Below are positions 1 to 11,129 of a stretch of 64,000 bases of DNA, in pieces. This DNA is from Bettongia penicillata ogilbyi (Eukaryota; Chordata; Mammalia; Diprotodontia; Potoroidae): the NCBI GenBank assembly GCA_023548195.1, contig JAJHZJ010000014.1:14422718-14486717 (forward strand), written 5' to 3'. The notes beneath the pieces are model-generated. The model searched no databases and was not told where the DNA came from. It saw only the letters and a list, made by a program, of their open reading frames with translations. Made by a program: the position numbers and the translations under genes. Each line of letters starts with the position of its first letter. Within the stretch, counting starts at the first letter, position 1.

Positions 1-356
1 ATTTATCCTTGTCCCCATTCTCAGACCAATGGATTGCCAGAGGGGGACCAGACATTATCACTCTCAGACTACCTATTTTGTACATGTCCCAAACTCTCCC
101 CTCCAGAGAGTTCCAGGTTTACTCTATGGACTTCCACTTGTTACGCAAAACAACTTAGCTTGTGAAACTGAGATATCTGTAACCTCTACCACCTGCAGCT
201 GGACCATAAAGCTTGTTCCCAGTCGCCTCTTTTGATACCTCAGTACTTACTGTGTGGCATCCTGAACTGTAATTCACTGGGCACTGAATGGGGTGCCTTT
301 TCCTAATGACTCCAACCAGGAATCTATATCTGAGCTCTCCTTCCTTCCATCTCCAG
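1..356. other. Unassigned sequence
   Basis: I recognise no repeat or gene here. The only notable feature is the pyrimidine-rich run just before position 356, which ends in AG and borders the candidate exon described next. Confidence 0.4.
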
Positions 357-435
357 CAATTGAGAAGGAAGGTTGATAATGAGGTCTGTGAACTTCAGGA
401 GAAGTTAAAGATGGAGAAAGAACAAATTAAGTCAG
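357..435 (+). other. Candidate coding exon (coiled-coil-like)
   Basis: A 79-base open stretch sits between a pyrimidine-rich acceptor ending in CAG (to 356) and a donor-like TCAG|GTGAAG (436). Read in frame from 357 it gives 26 codons rich in Lys, Glu, Gln and Leu, with the core VDNEVCELQEKLKMEKEQ, which would form a coiled coil. I do not recognise the parent protein, and no neighbouring exon is visible within the window. It could be a real internal exon of a gene lying mostly outside the window, a pseudogene scrap or chance. Splice-site quality and the continuous frame are seen; exon status is inference. Confidence 0.25.
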
Positions 436-692
436 GTGAAGGTTTATACAGAGATATAGTAGATGTTAAAGAGCCCCTGAAGCAGACCACTCCTTCTTTC
501 TTTGCCTTTAGAGTTTCTCCCTCCTCTGACAAGAGGTTTCATTACTAAAAAAGAACTGGCTCATATTGATGGGGCTCCAAGGATAAAAAGGAGGAATCAA
601 TTTGTGTACACTAAATTATTTTAAGTAGCTTTACCACTACTGTTTACTGTCTTTGTGTCTGTCCTTCTGGAGTGATATTTATGTTAAGATGT

Positions 693-693
<1 letters not shown>

Positions 694-739
<46 letters not shown>
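694..739. repeat. (TG)n microsatellite
   Basis: A nearly perfect TG dinucleotide run of about 46 bases. It produces a spurious Val-Cys open frame. Confidence 0.97.
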
Positions 740-742
<3 letters not shown>

Positions 743-1949
743 CAAAACAAGTTGCTTTTTTTCCTACCCCTTTGCAGCCCAAACAAGGGGAGAGGAGATA
801 CAACTTCTTGCTCCTCCCCATCCAATTAATTTGAATAAATCCCTTATCTTTCCACTGAATTATGCAATTCTCTCTGTCACTCGAAGTAGAATTACCTGAA
901 AGGTAATTTACACAGAGAGGAAGTTAGAGGATGGCTACAAATTGATTTTTTTACCTGCCTTTAAGATAGTTATTAAAACTTTAATTGAAAATTGATCTCC
1001 AATGTTGGAAATTGTAAGTCCAGGTTTAACTGAATCCCAAAATAAAGGTTTGGAAATCTTGTTCAATTTAAATCTGGGGAACTGTCTGGCTTCTTAATCA
1101 CCAGAGTTTTAAGCTGAGGATTATCACCATATTTCCTTAAAAATGATTTTATTCATAATAATGGATTCTTTTGAGGTGCTAAAAGTATATGGGGCTTAGA
1201 TAAATTGAGAACACCATTTGGGAATGTAGATCCAGTTGTAACTGAATTTATTCTGGTCTTATTTTAAGTGAAATTTGTCTCCTAATAAGATGCTTTTGGT
1301 AAGTCAGGATTCATTGTGCTACTTTTCATTAAGATTAAGTGTTTAAAAAATTACATGGATCTGGAAATGCGTTAATTGTGTGATCTTGAAATGTTACCTC
1401 AGTTTACCAATCTGTAATGTGGATATTTTATGATTTTAGATCAGTATTCTTTAGGGTGATAGTTTCATTATAGATTCAATTAATGAAACTGCTCTTTTAG
1501 AAAAGCAATAGACATTTATAATGTATATTCTGTGAATTTGGGATGGCGGGTATATCTTTAAGATGTCCCTATCTGTGAAAAGCAGAGTCCTGGGATTTTG
1601 CCAGTCCTACTAACCGTTTAAGTACCGTGGTTTCATTTTAGTTGAGAACTAAAAGTTAAAAGAGGAGAAATTCCCATTTTATTACACTGCAATGAGTTTT
1701 TAAGCCTTAATGACTTAGCCTATTCCAAATGAAGTCACTTGATGATCATGCTCACCCACCTTAGCACTGGGCCTTTGACCTGGCTTATTAAAGCCTTTAT
1801 TTATTAGTATTATTTGGGCATGGTTATGTTTGAATCAGAGATATTGTTAATATGATAAAAGGTTTCATAACACTTAAACTTGAGAACTGAAAAATTCAGG
1901 GATGGAACTATGGGAAAGTTTACAAATCTCCTCACAAGTAAGAAAGTAA
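740..1949. other. Unassigned AT-rich sequence
   Basis: About 1.2 kb of AT-rich sequence with stops in all frames. I see no repeat family, gene or structured RNA that I can support. Confidence 0.5.
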
Positions 1950-2560
1950 ATTCCAACTACATTTATTTTGATGTATTCAAGTTTTGTCTTAAACTTGGTA
2001 GCAAAACCACCAAGTCTATGGAATCCAAATGGAGGTTTGGAGTATAGCCATCACTGATGGGGTATGGCCCTGGAAACCCCCCTCCTCTTTGCCTGAGGCA
2101 TTTACCCATCCCAGTAATCTTCTTAACTGGCCTTTCATTGTGGCCTATGCCCAATCTCCCAATTCTCTGTTACCCCTTAACCTATCCCAGTCCTTCATTA
2201 TCTATTACCTCTGGATCACCCCCAACTACTTCTCACCCTTGATCCCATCTAGACCACACTATCCCTTGGTCACATAGTCCAGGGCTCTGGAATTCATGTA
2301 GGGCACCCAGTCCTTCTCCGTTATCTCCTAGCCACCTCAATTACTTGGCCACTTCTAGATCCTTCCCACAGTCTTTCCGTATATAAGGTCCATCCTGACC
2401 CCCATTAAATTGCTCAGATTCCTCAAGAATCTGGTCAATGCTCAGATTCCTTAAGGGTCTGGCCAATGTGGCAGATTTTTAGAATCATGCCCACCCTGAG
2501 CAGTGACCCATGTGTCACTATTTCAGGGTCCCAGCACCCTTAAATCTCAACAATCACAAG
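1950..2560 (+). mobile_element. LTR-like stretch (possible solo LTR)
   Basis: The stretch is C/T-rich, has a TATA-box-like gTATATAAgg at about 2380-2390 and an ATTAAA poly(A)-like signal about 20 bases later (2403-2409). Two 28-base direct copies follow (2412-2439 and 2440-2467). Promoter, poly(A) signal and short downstream region in this order resemble U3-R-U5 of an endogenous retrovirus LTR. No internal retroviral coding sequence lies beside it and the ends are not defined, so a solo LTR is inferred, not shown. Confidence 0.35.
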
Positions 2561-2755
2561 AATTTAAAGCTTTCCCATAGTATTAATGCCAGGCTATAAT
2601 GACTTTAGTATGTTTATCCTTTTAAGAACTGAGGAGAAGGGTAGACACAGGCATTTTACCCTCCACTTATCTCTTAACCTAGTGCTTTGCTGCTGACTTT
2701 CCCGTACCTGGTAAGACTCCAAAGTATGGTTGTTGAGATCATTCCTTATTAATCA

Positions 2756-3085
2756 GGGTAGCTAGGTAGTGCAGCGGATAGAGTACCAGTGCAGGAGTCA
2801 GGAGGACCTGAGTTCAAATCTCACCTCAGACACTTGACACTCACTAGCTCTGTGACCTTGGGCAAGTCACTTAACCCCAATTACCTTATCCTAGGTCATC
2901 TCCAGTCATCCTGATGAATATCTGGTCATTGGATTCAGATGGCTCTGGAGGAGAAGTGAGACTGGTGACCTGCACAGCACTCCCTCACTCAAAATAAAGT
3001 CAAGTGCAAGTCATGTCATCATTATCTGATGGCATGGTCTTCTTTGGCAATGAAGAACGAACACAACAACAAACTACAAAATAAA
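2756..3085 (+). mobile_element. tRNA-derived SINE with RTE-type body and tail
   Basis: The head begins gggtagctaggtagtgcag and contains a B-box-like gagttcaaatc at about 2810-2820, typical of tRNA-derived SINEs of marsupials. The middle (about 2888-2990) is recognisably related to the 5' region of the RTE-like LINE at 41261-41380. The end, tggtcttctttggcaatgaa followed by acacaacaac, resembles the LINE 3' end near 44270-44310. The SINE therefore looks like a tRNA head fused to both ends of an RTE LINE, which supplies the enzyme for its movement. No target-site duplication was resolved. Confidence 0.85.
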
Positions 3086-3194
3086 CCCTCAAAAATCAAC
3101 CAAATTTCTTTTTAATAATGTCAAAATTCAAGAGCACACAAAATAAAGGAAAATTACATTACAAATAACTACAGAATGCATAATTGATTAGACT

Positions 3195-3390
3195 GAGCGC
3201 ATGGAGCCACAGTGGATAGAGACATGCTTATAGTTAGGAAGAACTGAACTCAACTTGGCCTCAGATACTCTGTGTGACTCTGGGCAAGTCACCTAAGTTT
3301 TGTTTGCTTCAGTTTCCTCATTTGTACAAGGGAATAATAATTACACATATCTCACAAGGTTGTTGTGAAGATCATGAGATTCTCCATATC
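3195..3390 (+). mobile_element. MIR-like SINE
   Basis: The core tctgggcaagtcac, then cagtttcctcatttgta, then caaggttgttgtgaagatca is the standard order of the MIR/core-SINE superfamily. The copy is diverged and its tRNA-like head is eroded. Confidence 0.8.
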
Positions 3391-3446
3391 TATATCTAGA
3401 TATCTGTATGTACATATGTAGATAGATATATCATCTATCTAAATTA

Positions 3447-3616
3447 GAGTGAACCAAACAGAAATCAATGACCCCACCAGGCAAGAAATATTAAAATAAA
3501 GTCAAAAGACTGAAAATATAGAAGAAAATGTACGATAACTTGTACAAAAAAAAACTAACCTTGAAAACAAATCTAGGTGAAAAACAATGAAGAATCATTG
3601 GACTAAATGAATCCTA

Positions 3617-3658
<42 letters not shown>

Positions 3659-4600
3659 CAGATTTCTTAGAACCAAAGAACAAAATGGAAATGGAAAGAA
3701 TACACTGGTCATTTCTTAAAATAAATCCCAAAATAAAAATTCTTAGGCATATAATAGCCTTATCTCTCTGTCTCATTCTCTGTTTCTGTCTCTGTTTCTA
3801 TATCTCTGTCTCTTTCAAAAAGTAATTCCAAAAGTGTGAACAAATTGCTTTCAAAAGAACTGCAAACTATTATCCACCATATGAAAAAATATTCCAAATC
3901 ACTAATGATAATAATTACCTCTAAATTAGCAAATATTATAAAAGTTTGGAATAGTCATTGTTAGAGGGGCTGTGGGAAGATAGATACACGAGTGTATTTT
4001 TTGTGAAGGTGTAAATCAGTACAACAATCTTGGAAAGCAGTTCAGAATTTTGCAAATATTAAAATGTCCAAACACTTTGACCCAGAGATTCCACTGCTAG
4101 GTTTATACTCCAAGGAGGTCATTGATGAGAAGTCCTCACATATACCAAAATATAGCATTATGTTTTTATAATAACCAGGAATTAAAATTAAATTGATTGA
4201 GGAATGGCTAAACAAATTATGGCATGTGAATATAGTATGCTATAAGAAAGGATGACTATAAAAAACCATGACAAAATTTGCATGGCAATTTTAAGTAGAT
4301 ACAAGAAAATAATGTACAGTGTAATTATAAAAATGTAAATGGAAAGAAACTACCAAAAAAAATTTTTAAAACAAATGCTTCAAAATTACAAAGAATAAGC
4401 ATTGCTCCAAAGTAGAAATATCAGAAGATGCGCCCTTTTCACCCCTTTACAGAGTTCTGCATAGGCTCCAGAAGTATGGTAAATTTCACATATTTTAAGC
4501 TTTTTGTGATGTCAGATTTGCTAATTTTCCCCACTTCTTAAAGACTTTTTTATTTTACTTTAAAAATATTATTTGTATATAGTGTGGCTCCCTATGAACA
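3447..4600 (+). mobile_element. Old L1 fragment (ORF1 relic joined to ORF2 3' region)
   Basis: The first part (3447-3760) matches an older L1 ORF1: the coiled-coil end, then aaatctaggtgaaaaacaat in place of the 'ENRSRR' RNA-binding-domain entry, then GLNES in place of GLPES. A (GT)n tract interrupts it at 3621-3656. From about 3855 the sequence matches the end of marsupial L1 ORF2 and its 3' UTR (for example tgacccagagattccactgc and gaggaatggctaaacaaatt). Most of ORF2 is missing between the two. No frame is open and both parts are heavily mutated. Confidence 0.7.
3621..3656. repeat. (GT)n microsatellite
   Basis: A GT run of about 36 bases placed inside the L1 ORF1 relic, just after the codons equivalent to Ser-His-Asp. 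Confidence 0.95.
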
Positions 4601-5799
4601 GAAGAGGAAGGGATTTTAGGGGAATTTGGTAGCATGAAAAATACACAAAAAAAGACATCAATGACAATTATTTTTCAAAAAGACATAAGAAGAGAATGAA
4701 CAATAAAAATAGCCTTCGAGGATTAGAGCAGTAGAGAAAAGGGAGTTTATGACTATTGGCTTAAACATTCTCAGGAAAGTAGCAGATGAGGTTCTATGTT
4801 GAAAAGAGTATGCCATTTCAAGTGGGAGTTGTAGGAAAGAGCCATTGTGGGTAGTTAATGAGAAATTAATAAAAGCATAGTCATACAGGGTTGAGGAACT
4901 ATATGGTGTTTTTTCTAACACTACTGTTTTTTTTTTTCTTTTGTGTTTAACTCTTAGAAATATCTTTTGGAAGAAAGTAATAAGGATGGCAGAACTGACC
5001 TATGATAAACATTGTGTCACAATTCTCCCCTGCAGTGCTAATGATCATTTTCTTTTCCATTCACTATATTACCTTCTCTCTGGGTCCATGCCCTCTCACA
5101 TTTCTAAATGTCAGTATCTGCCAAAACCTTTGATTTCTCTTCTCCTGATGAAGGTTATTCTTGGAGGCACAGAACACAGGAAGTTGTTTTCCTATTTAAA
5201 AGCTTCCACATATGAGACTCATTGTAAGGTTTCCATATCCTATTATGGAATATGCTTCTTTCTCCCCTTCTCCATGTCATTTTTTCCCATTTGACTCCCC
5301 TCCTGCCAGTAGGTTATTTATCCATTTCCTTCCTTCCATTCCAATACCTCCATTTGCCAACTGATCAACTCTGACAACTTTTACAGTTCTTCTTCTTATG
5401 GAAAGAGTATAAGTAATACCTTCATTTTTATCATACAACCAATTAGTAGATTCAGTGGTTTCAAACTCAAATAAAAATATATTCTCATGGGCATCATGTT
5501 GACTTGGAAAACCATAAATTAACAGTATGTATGTTGTATTATAATTTTTATTTCAGTTGTTAAACATTGCCTTAATCTCTTAATTCCACTCAGTAATGGC
5601 CTTGTGAATTTGACACTCTGTTTTTTACCACTTACTTCCATCTATTCTCTACCATCCCTCTTTTCTTTTATGCACTTTTAAAATCTGCAGTTTAGCACCA
5701 CAAAATACATTGATTCATTCATAGAGAAATAGTTGATTATCAGATTTAATCTATGGTATTTCAGGCCTCCTCAACTGCCATTTGTTCCCTTTCTTTGAA
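4601..5799. other. Unassigned AT-rich sequence
   Basis: I recognise no gene or repeat family. The longest open frame (4941-5294, 117 codons) starts beside a poly-T run and has no domain I know. I treat it as chance. Confidence 0.45.
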
Positions 5800-6530
5800 T
5801 TGCATTTTCATCTTTATATTCCACTTTTAGAAATAAATTTTTTAATGTTACATTGATTTGTATCCTCTTCTAAATTTATGTTAAGATAGTCTGTTGCTAC
5901 TCCCCCACTTTTGCATTGTTATCACTATAGGTAAACTCACCCCACTGTAAATAAACTTCCCTTCATAACAATTAGGTAAAGTCAGGTGAAACAAGTAAAC
6001 ACATTGGCAATATTTGAAAATGTATTTCTCCTTTTGTACCTCTAGTCCATTACTTTTTTTGCCAATAGGACAGAGGCATACTTCATCATCATTCATATTG
6101 AGTTGTGATTGGTCATTGTTTTGATCAAAATTCCAAAATATTTTAAACTGTTTTTCATATAGACTGTGACATTATGCAAATTGTTTTCTTGGATCTGCTC
6201 ATTTCACTTTGTATCACTTTGCATAAATCTTTCAAGAAGTCTCTGAATTCATATTCATTATTTCTTATGGCCCCGTTGATGGACATCCACTTTGTTCTTA
6301 ATTCTTTGCTATAACTAAGTGCTGTTATAAATATTTTGTGTATATATGAGTATTTTTCCTTGATCTTTGAGCTTTCAGGTATATTCTTAGTAATAGTATA
6401 ATAGAATTTAGTAACTTTAGTAACTAATTTTAGTAACTCCAGAATGGTTGGACCAATTTACAGCTCTACCAAAAGATCTATCTTCCTACAGGTCTTCCAA
6501 CAATTGTTCAGTTAATTATTAATCTTTGCC
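5800..6530 (-). mobile_element. Old L1 3' region (ORF2 end and 3' UTR)
   Basis: Read on the minus strand, this carries the marsupial L1 3' pattern. The plus-strand landmarks are ggatctgctcatttcacttt (about 6193), 'gatggacatccactttgttc', and ccagaatggttggaccaatt (about 6440). These match the better-preserved copy at 38395-39610. Coding capacity is lost. Confidence 0.7.
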
Positions 6531-6884
6531 TCCTCACAGTCATTTCCTCTCATTTTCTATGAATTCTTCTTTCTTCCATTCTCTCCTTTTATACTTTTCA
6601 GTTATCATAGGAGCTCTGATTTCCCTTTGCTCAAGTCAACATACTATTCATGGAGGCACAATGTTCTAGTGTCACTAAACATGAAATTTCTACAAACTAT
6701 ATAAATTTAAAGTCATCATCTCCCATTACAAAGTCTCTCTCTCATGGGAGTTTTCTTCTCTGGAAGACTTTGCCACCACTGGACAAAGATTTCTCCCTTT
6801 CTTTCCCCTATTTTTGAATCCTCCCTTCTGCCTCTGGTTTGACTTTCCCCTGAAGCAGGAATAATGATATCTATAAGCATCAAA

Positions 6885-7085
6885 TTCCAATCAATTAATA
6901 ATCGTTAAACATTTATGAAGCACCTATTAAGTGTCAAGCACTGTACTAAATACTGGGGATACAAAAAGACATGAGACAGTCTCTACCCTCAAGGAATTTA
7001 CAGTCTAATGGGGGATAAAACATGCAAGCAAATGTAAACCAAACAAACTATAATCAGGATAAATAGGAAATAATAAAAAAAGGAA
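6885..7085 (-). mobile_element. L2 LINE 3' end
   Basis: The plus strand shows tatgaagcacctattaagtg, then caagcactgtactaaatact, then ggggatacaaaaagaca and accctcaaggaatttacagt. This is the reverse complement of the L2 3' UTR, the same motif order as at 52672, 54195 and 59955 in this window. Confidence 0.8.
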
Positions 7086-7700
7086 AAACACTGAAATTAA
7101 AGGGAGGGAGAGACTTCCTATAAGTTTTCTATATCTCTTTATAATATATATTTTCTGCCATGGAAACATTAATCTGGTACCCTGCCGCACCACCAAAACA
7201 AGATTTGCCCCCCCCAACCTTGCTTCCCCCCTCCCCATTTCAATCCTTTCCTTTGCCTTCTCATCCATTCTCCTATAGGCTCTCCATCCCCTCTATCTTT
7301 TTCCTCCTATTTACCCTTGTATGTGTTTTCTGATTGTGTGATTTAGTACTCCCCCCCCCAAAAAAAAACAGGTGTTGGGAGGTTTAGTCAATGATGCTTT
7401 AAGACACTTTTGTCACTATCACTACTACTGAACCTCTGCTTTCACTTTTCTCTCCTTCCGTACTTTTGGGAAGAAATCTCTTCATAGTCTTTTCCTGTTG
7501 TTCTGCTAATTGTGATGGTTAACCATTTCTGTTATATGGAAGGGGATGCTGAAAAGCAAATAACTTGTTCATTGTCTTCTGTTTTGAACACCTTATTTTT
7601 ATTGAATATTGACTTATTTATTTAGTGAACTTATAGTTAGCCTCAGATTTGTAGGTACGTCACTTTGACTTTCATCCTGAGTTCTCATACTCTTTGCAGA
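7086..7700. other. Unassigned sequence
   Basis: Contains short C and A runs (about 7353-7370) and no recognisable gene or repeat. Confidence 0.4.
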
Positions 7701-7719
7701 CATGTTATTCAATTCCTTC

Positions 7720-8130
7720 TTGAATTATGTAGTTGATGCTGAAGTCTTTTGCTATTCAAATTTCCTTTCTTAGGAAATTTTTTTTATTTAATATTTTGAG
7801 GTCTTTGTCATTGGAATTATTAAATTAATAGCTATGTGTCTTAGAGTTTGCAGGTACAATAAGTATCTTAAGTGCCATCTGTGAATTATTTTGACACTTG
7901 TTTTCCAGTGGTCTTGATTTTGTTGTTTTATAGTGTTCATATATTTTTAACATATTTTTCTTGGATACCTATAATTCTTAAGATGTCATTCCATATCCTG
8001 TAGTTGAGATCATCAATATGTTTGCTTGTATGGGAATTAGATTTTCTTTTAACATTATTGCTTTTTCCTTCTGTTTTTCCAGATTATCTTTCATTTTTCT
8101 GCATTTGTCAATCACTTGATAGTCAATAAG
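7720..8130. repeat. Unclassified dispersed repeat, copy 1
   Basis: The stretch at about 7960-8115 aligns with 10385-10530. Both hold a 'taagatgtcatt'/'taagttgtcact' segment, then 'atcaatatgt', then ttttaacattattg, then a 'tctgc..ttcatt..tgc' pyrimidine-rich run. I cannot name the family. It is bounded on the right by an L2 3' end near 8117. Confidence 0.4.
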
Positions 8131-8172
8131 TGCTTATTAAGCATCTATGTATGCTAGGCATTATGCTTTCCC
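8112..8172 (-). mobile_element. L2 3' end fragment
   Basis: The plus strand reads gtcaataagtgcttattaag then tgctaggcattatgct, the reverse complement of the L2 3' terminus. Only about 60 bases survive. Confidence 0.6.
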
Positions 8173-9399
8173 AATCAGCAATTCTATCCTTTGTTTCTTT
8201 GGTGAGACATGCAAATGTAGTTTCAAGTTTTCCTATTCTATGAATTATTTTTGCTATATAGGTCAAAAACTCTGCTTTTACAAGTCCTATTTCTCATTCC
8301 AGCCCCATTTTCTTAGAGGCTTCTACAGAGCTTTCTTCCTGATTAGATGCTGGTTCATTTTTCTATATCTTATAATCTTTATTCATAGAGGTCTGGAGTA
8401 TTTTTGTTGATCTGGTGGTCATATTCACTTTTTGAAAAACTAATATCTTCACTATTAGTTTACCTACTTATGCTCAAGACCCTCAAATGATTTTTCTTAC
8501 TCCTAAGATTGCTTGATAATTTCAATCTTTCTCTCCCTTTGTATTTCCCTATGGCTCACATTCTGACTCCTTCCCCTTTATTGGAGGTTTCTCTGAGGGT
8601 TGGATAGTAAAACTGTCTCAATCTCCCCCAACAATGAGCAACTGATGTGTCACTGGCTTTAGTCCTCACTCCAAGCGATTGATGAGAGGTCAGAACTGGC
8701 CTCTGCTGGTTACTGTGTTCTTTACATCAGGCTTAGTGGAGTTCAACGCAGTTACACACACATGTCTTGTTAGCTGTCTCTGTTTCTCAGTTCTCTGGTT
8801 AAGCTACGATGTGAGCACTGCCAAATTGCTGTTCCAGCTAGGACAAACTTCTGCCTTTTGGTTTTCCATTATGAAAAGGGTGGGGTAGCTTTGAATTTTC
8901 TTATAAGATTGTGAGTAGGCTTATACAGCCCTGCCAGAGAATCATGATGAACTGTAGGGGAAAAGATGCTGAATGAGCATGTTAGGAGTTATGGGTTACC
9001 TTTCTCCCTTGTTACTTCATCAGATTATTATATAGTTAGGGCTCTTGGTGATCTAGACTTGTAAGAGTCATTGAAGTTGCTATACTTCTTACATAAAGTT
9101 CTTATTTTAGAAAGGTTTGAGAGGTCATAAAGATCAGAGAAAATGTCTAATCCCTTATCTGTGTTTTTCATATAACCTAGAAGTTCCATTCACATATAAT
9201 GTTATGGTTAAGTTTATATTTTTGAGAAAATAAAATTGATTTTTTTATCATTGATTCTATTCTGTATCACCACTGACATTTTATATACTCTCAAAGTCAT
9301 GTTTCTTTTTCTCTGAGTTCAGTTCAGAAGTTCAGCTTTCTTCTGTAAGTTAATAAAGTTTAGAAGTTCAGTTTTCCTGCAAATCACTGCTTTATTCTT
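8173..9399. other. Unassigned sequence
   Basis: No gene or repeat recognised. Several short open frames (for example 8147-8410 and 8679-8888) lack start context and known domains. Confidence 0.4.
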
Positions 9400-9760
9400 G
9401 TGGCAAAGAAATCTGTTATCCTTGAAGGATGAAGGTAGATACCAGAGTGTCTAGCCTGTTATCTCTATGACACTGGCTGTCCTTCAAAAAATCACTGTGA
9501 CACTAACTAGCCGTACAAGTGGACACCGTTAATGAGTTTTCCATAGTGACAAGATGGCAGAAGGGGTTGTTACTAACCTTGCATTTTAAATTTGTTGTCA
9601 ATCATATCGTTTTTCCCCAAAATGAGGCTTCCATCTTGGTTTGTCTATAAAAATTATCTGTCTGCCCTCATTTGAAGTTTTTCACTTGTTGAAGAGCTAA
9701 AAAATTCCTTTTATTGGTAATTGCTAGCTTTACCAATAAATTGAATGTGCATCAATTTAC
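9400..9760 (+). mobile_element. LTR-like stretch (possible solo LTR)
   Basis: A TATA-box-like tctataaaa at 9644-9652 is followed about 85 bases later by AATAAA at 9735-9740, the spacing expected for U3/R of an LTR. The upstream 250 bases are comparatively GC-richer than the surroundings. No primer-binding site or internal retroviral region was seen, and the ends are undefined. Confidence 0.3.
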
Positions 9761-10369
9761 CTTAACTTTGATCAAACATTTTTCTCTATTTCTCCCTGAT
9801 ATTATTTTTATTATTAACTGCTATCATTCTTTGGCAAAATGCAATACTTTGCTTCTTCAGTTATTTAAGCAATCATATTCTCACAGACTTTCTAATTTTG
9901 TAGTTTTACTTAACTTTTTATTTCTTTTTATCTAATTTTTTCTCTCTTTTTTTCTTGTCTCAGTTAAGAAGGTCAGTAAAATCCTCCCTATGTTCCCCTT
10001 CTATATTTTTGTTTGTTAGGGGTTTTTTTAGCTCATTCTTGTTACTTTACCCAAAAAGAGATTTCTTTTTCTCATTTTCCTGACTCATATTCCTTTCTTG
10101 TATTTTTCCCTAGACATTTATTCTTTGATTCATAGTCTTAATGTGTATTTGTTCTTTTTTAAGTCTTGAATACAGATACAGATTCCCCATGAAATTATAA
10201 ATTCTAAGGCACCTATTTAGAATTCCTTCTTCTAACTAATCATCACCATCCTCCTTCTTTATTCTTTGCACTTTTAGTTTTTAGCACCTTATTTTCTATG
10301 TTCAGAAATTAGTAGCAATTTCTTACATTATAGTTGTATCATTTCTTACATTATAGTATTCAGGTTTTT
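9761..10369. other. Unassigned T-rich sequence
   Basis: T-rich sequence without recognisable genes. It is probably an eroded transposon on the minus strand, but I cannot assign it. Confidence 0.35.
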
Positions 10370-10560
10370 TTACTTGCACTCTTTTGGGAGATATATAATA
10401 CCTAAGTTGTCACTATACATTTTCCTCTAAGATCAATATGTCTTGTCTGTATGGAGACTTTTTTTATTTTAACATTATTGTTTTCTGCTTCTCTTAGTCT
10501 GTATCATTCAATTGTGCTCATTTGTATTCTTGATCTATTGTTCTCTCTTGATTCTTTGGA
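10370..10560. repeat. Unclassified dispersed repeat, copy 2
   Basis: Related to 7960-8115 in the same orientation; see that entry. The best-conserved part is ttttaacattattg with its flanking pyrimidine-rich sequence. Confidence 0.4.
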
Positions 10561-10907
10561 GAAGTTTTCCACCACCCATATTTATAATATATATCCTTAT
10601 ATATTATTCATCTGAGGTTATGTACATAGATAGATATAGATATACATTTATCATTTGGTGATATTTGCTGAAGTCCGAAAGAAGCACATTGTAACTTCAA
10701 TAAATATTGTTTTGTGTTCTAGGTCATGTGACCAATCATATGGAGAACTAACTTTTTTTCAGTCTCCACTCACCTTCTCCCCTGTCAGAAAAGGAAGAAA
10801 TCATGCACCTGAAACAAAGAAATGATAACTGAATCTCTGGAACAAGAGAGCAATAACCCTGAAAAGGTAAAAGTTTCATGAAATAATGTTAAAGAACACT
10901 GATCCTT

Positions 10908-11112
10908 TTGTTTTATGATTTCTCCAATTCATTTTAATTCTTCTATGCAACATGACTAAGGTTAAAATATATTTAATAGGAATGTATATGTAGAACCTAT
11001 ATAAAATTGTATGCCATCTCAAGGAGGGAGGGCGGAGGGAGGGGAAAAAAAATCCAAGATATATGGAAGCAATTGTAGAACACTGAAAACAAGTAAAATA
11101 ATTTAATTAAAA
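10908..11112 (+). mobile_element. 5'-truncated L1 insertion with target-site duplication
   Basis: About 205 bases of L1 3' UTR (ttctatgcaacatgactaag, then aacctatataaaattgt, then a G-rich tract at 11023-11045) end in an A-rich tail. The flanks match at 16 of 17 bases: aaagaacactgatcctt at 10891-10907 and aaagaacacttatcctt at 11113-11129. This is a standard target-primed insertion with severe 5' truncation. Confidence 0.8.
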
Positions 11113-11129
11113 AAAGAACACTTATCCTT

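Noticed and set aside
2756..2830. Possible tRNA gene
   Set aside because: It has a B-box-like word but is the head of a SINE, without a foldable cloverleaf and with SINE body following.
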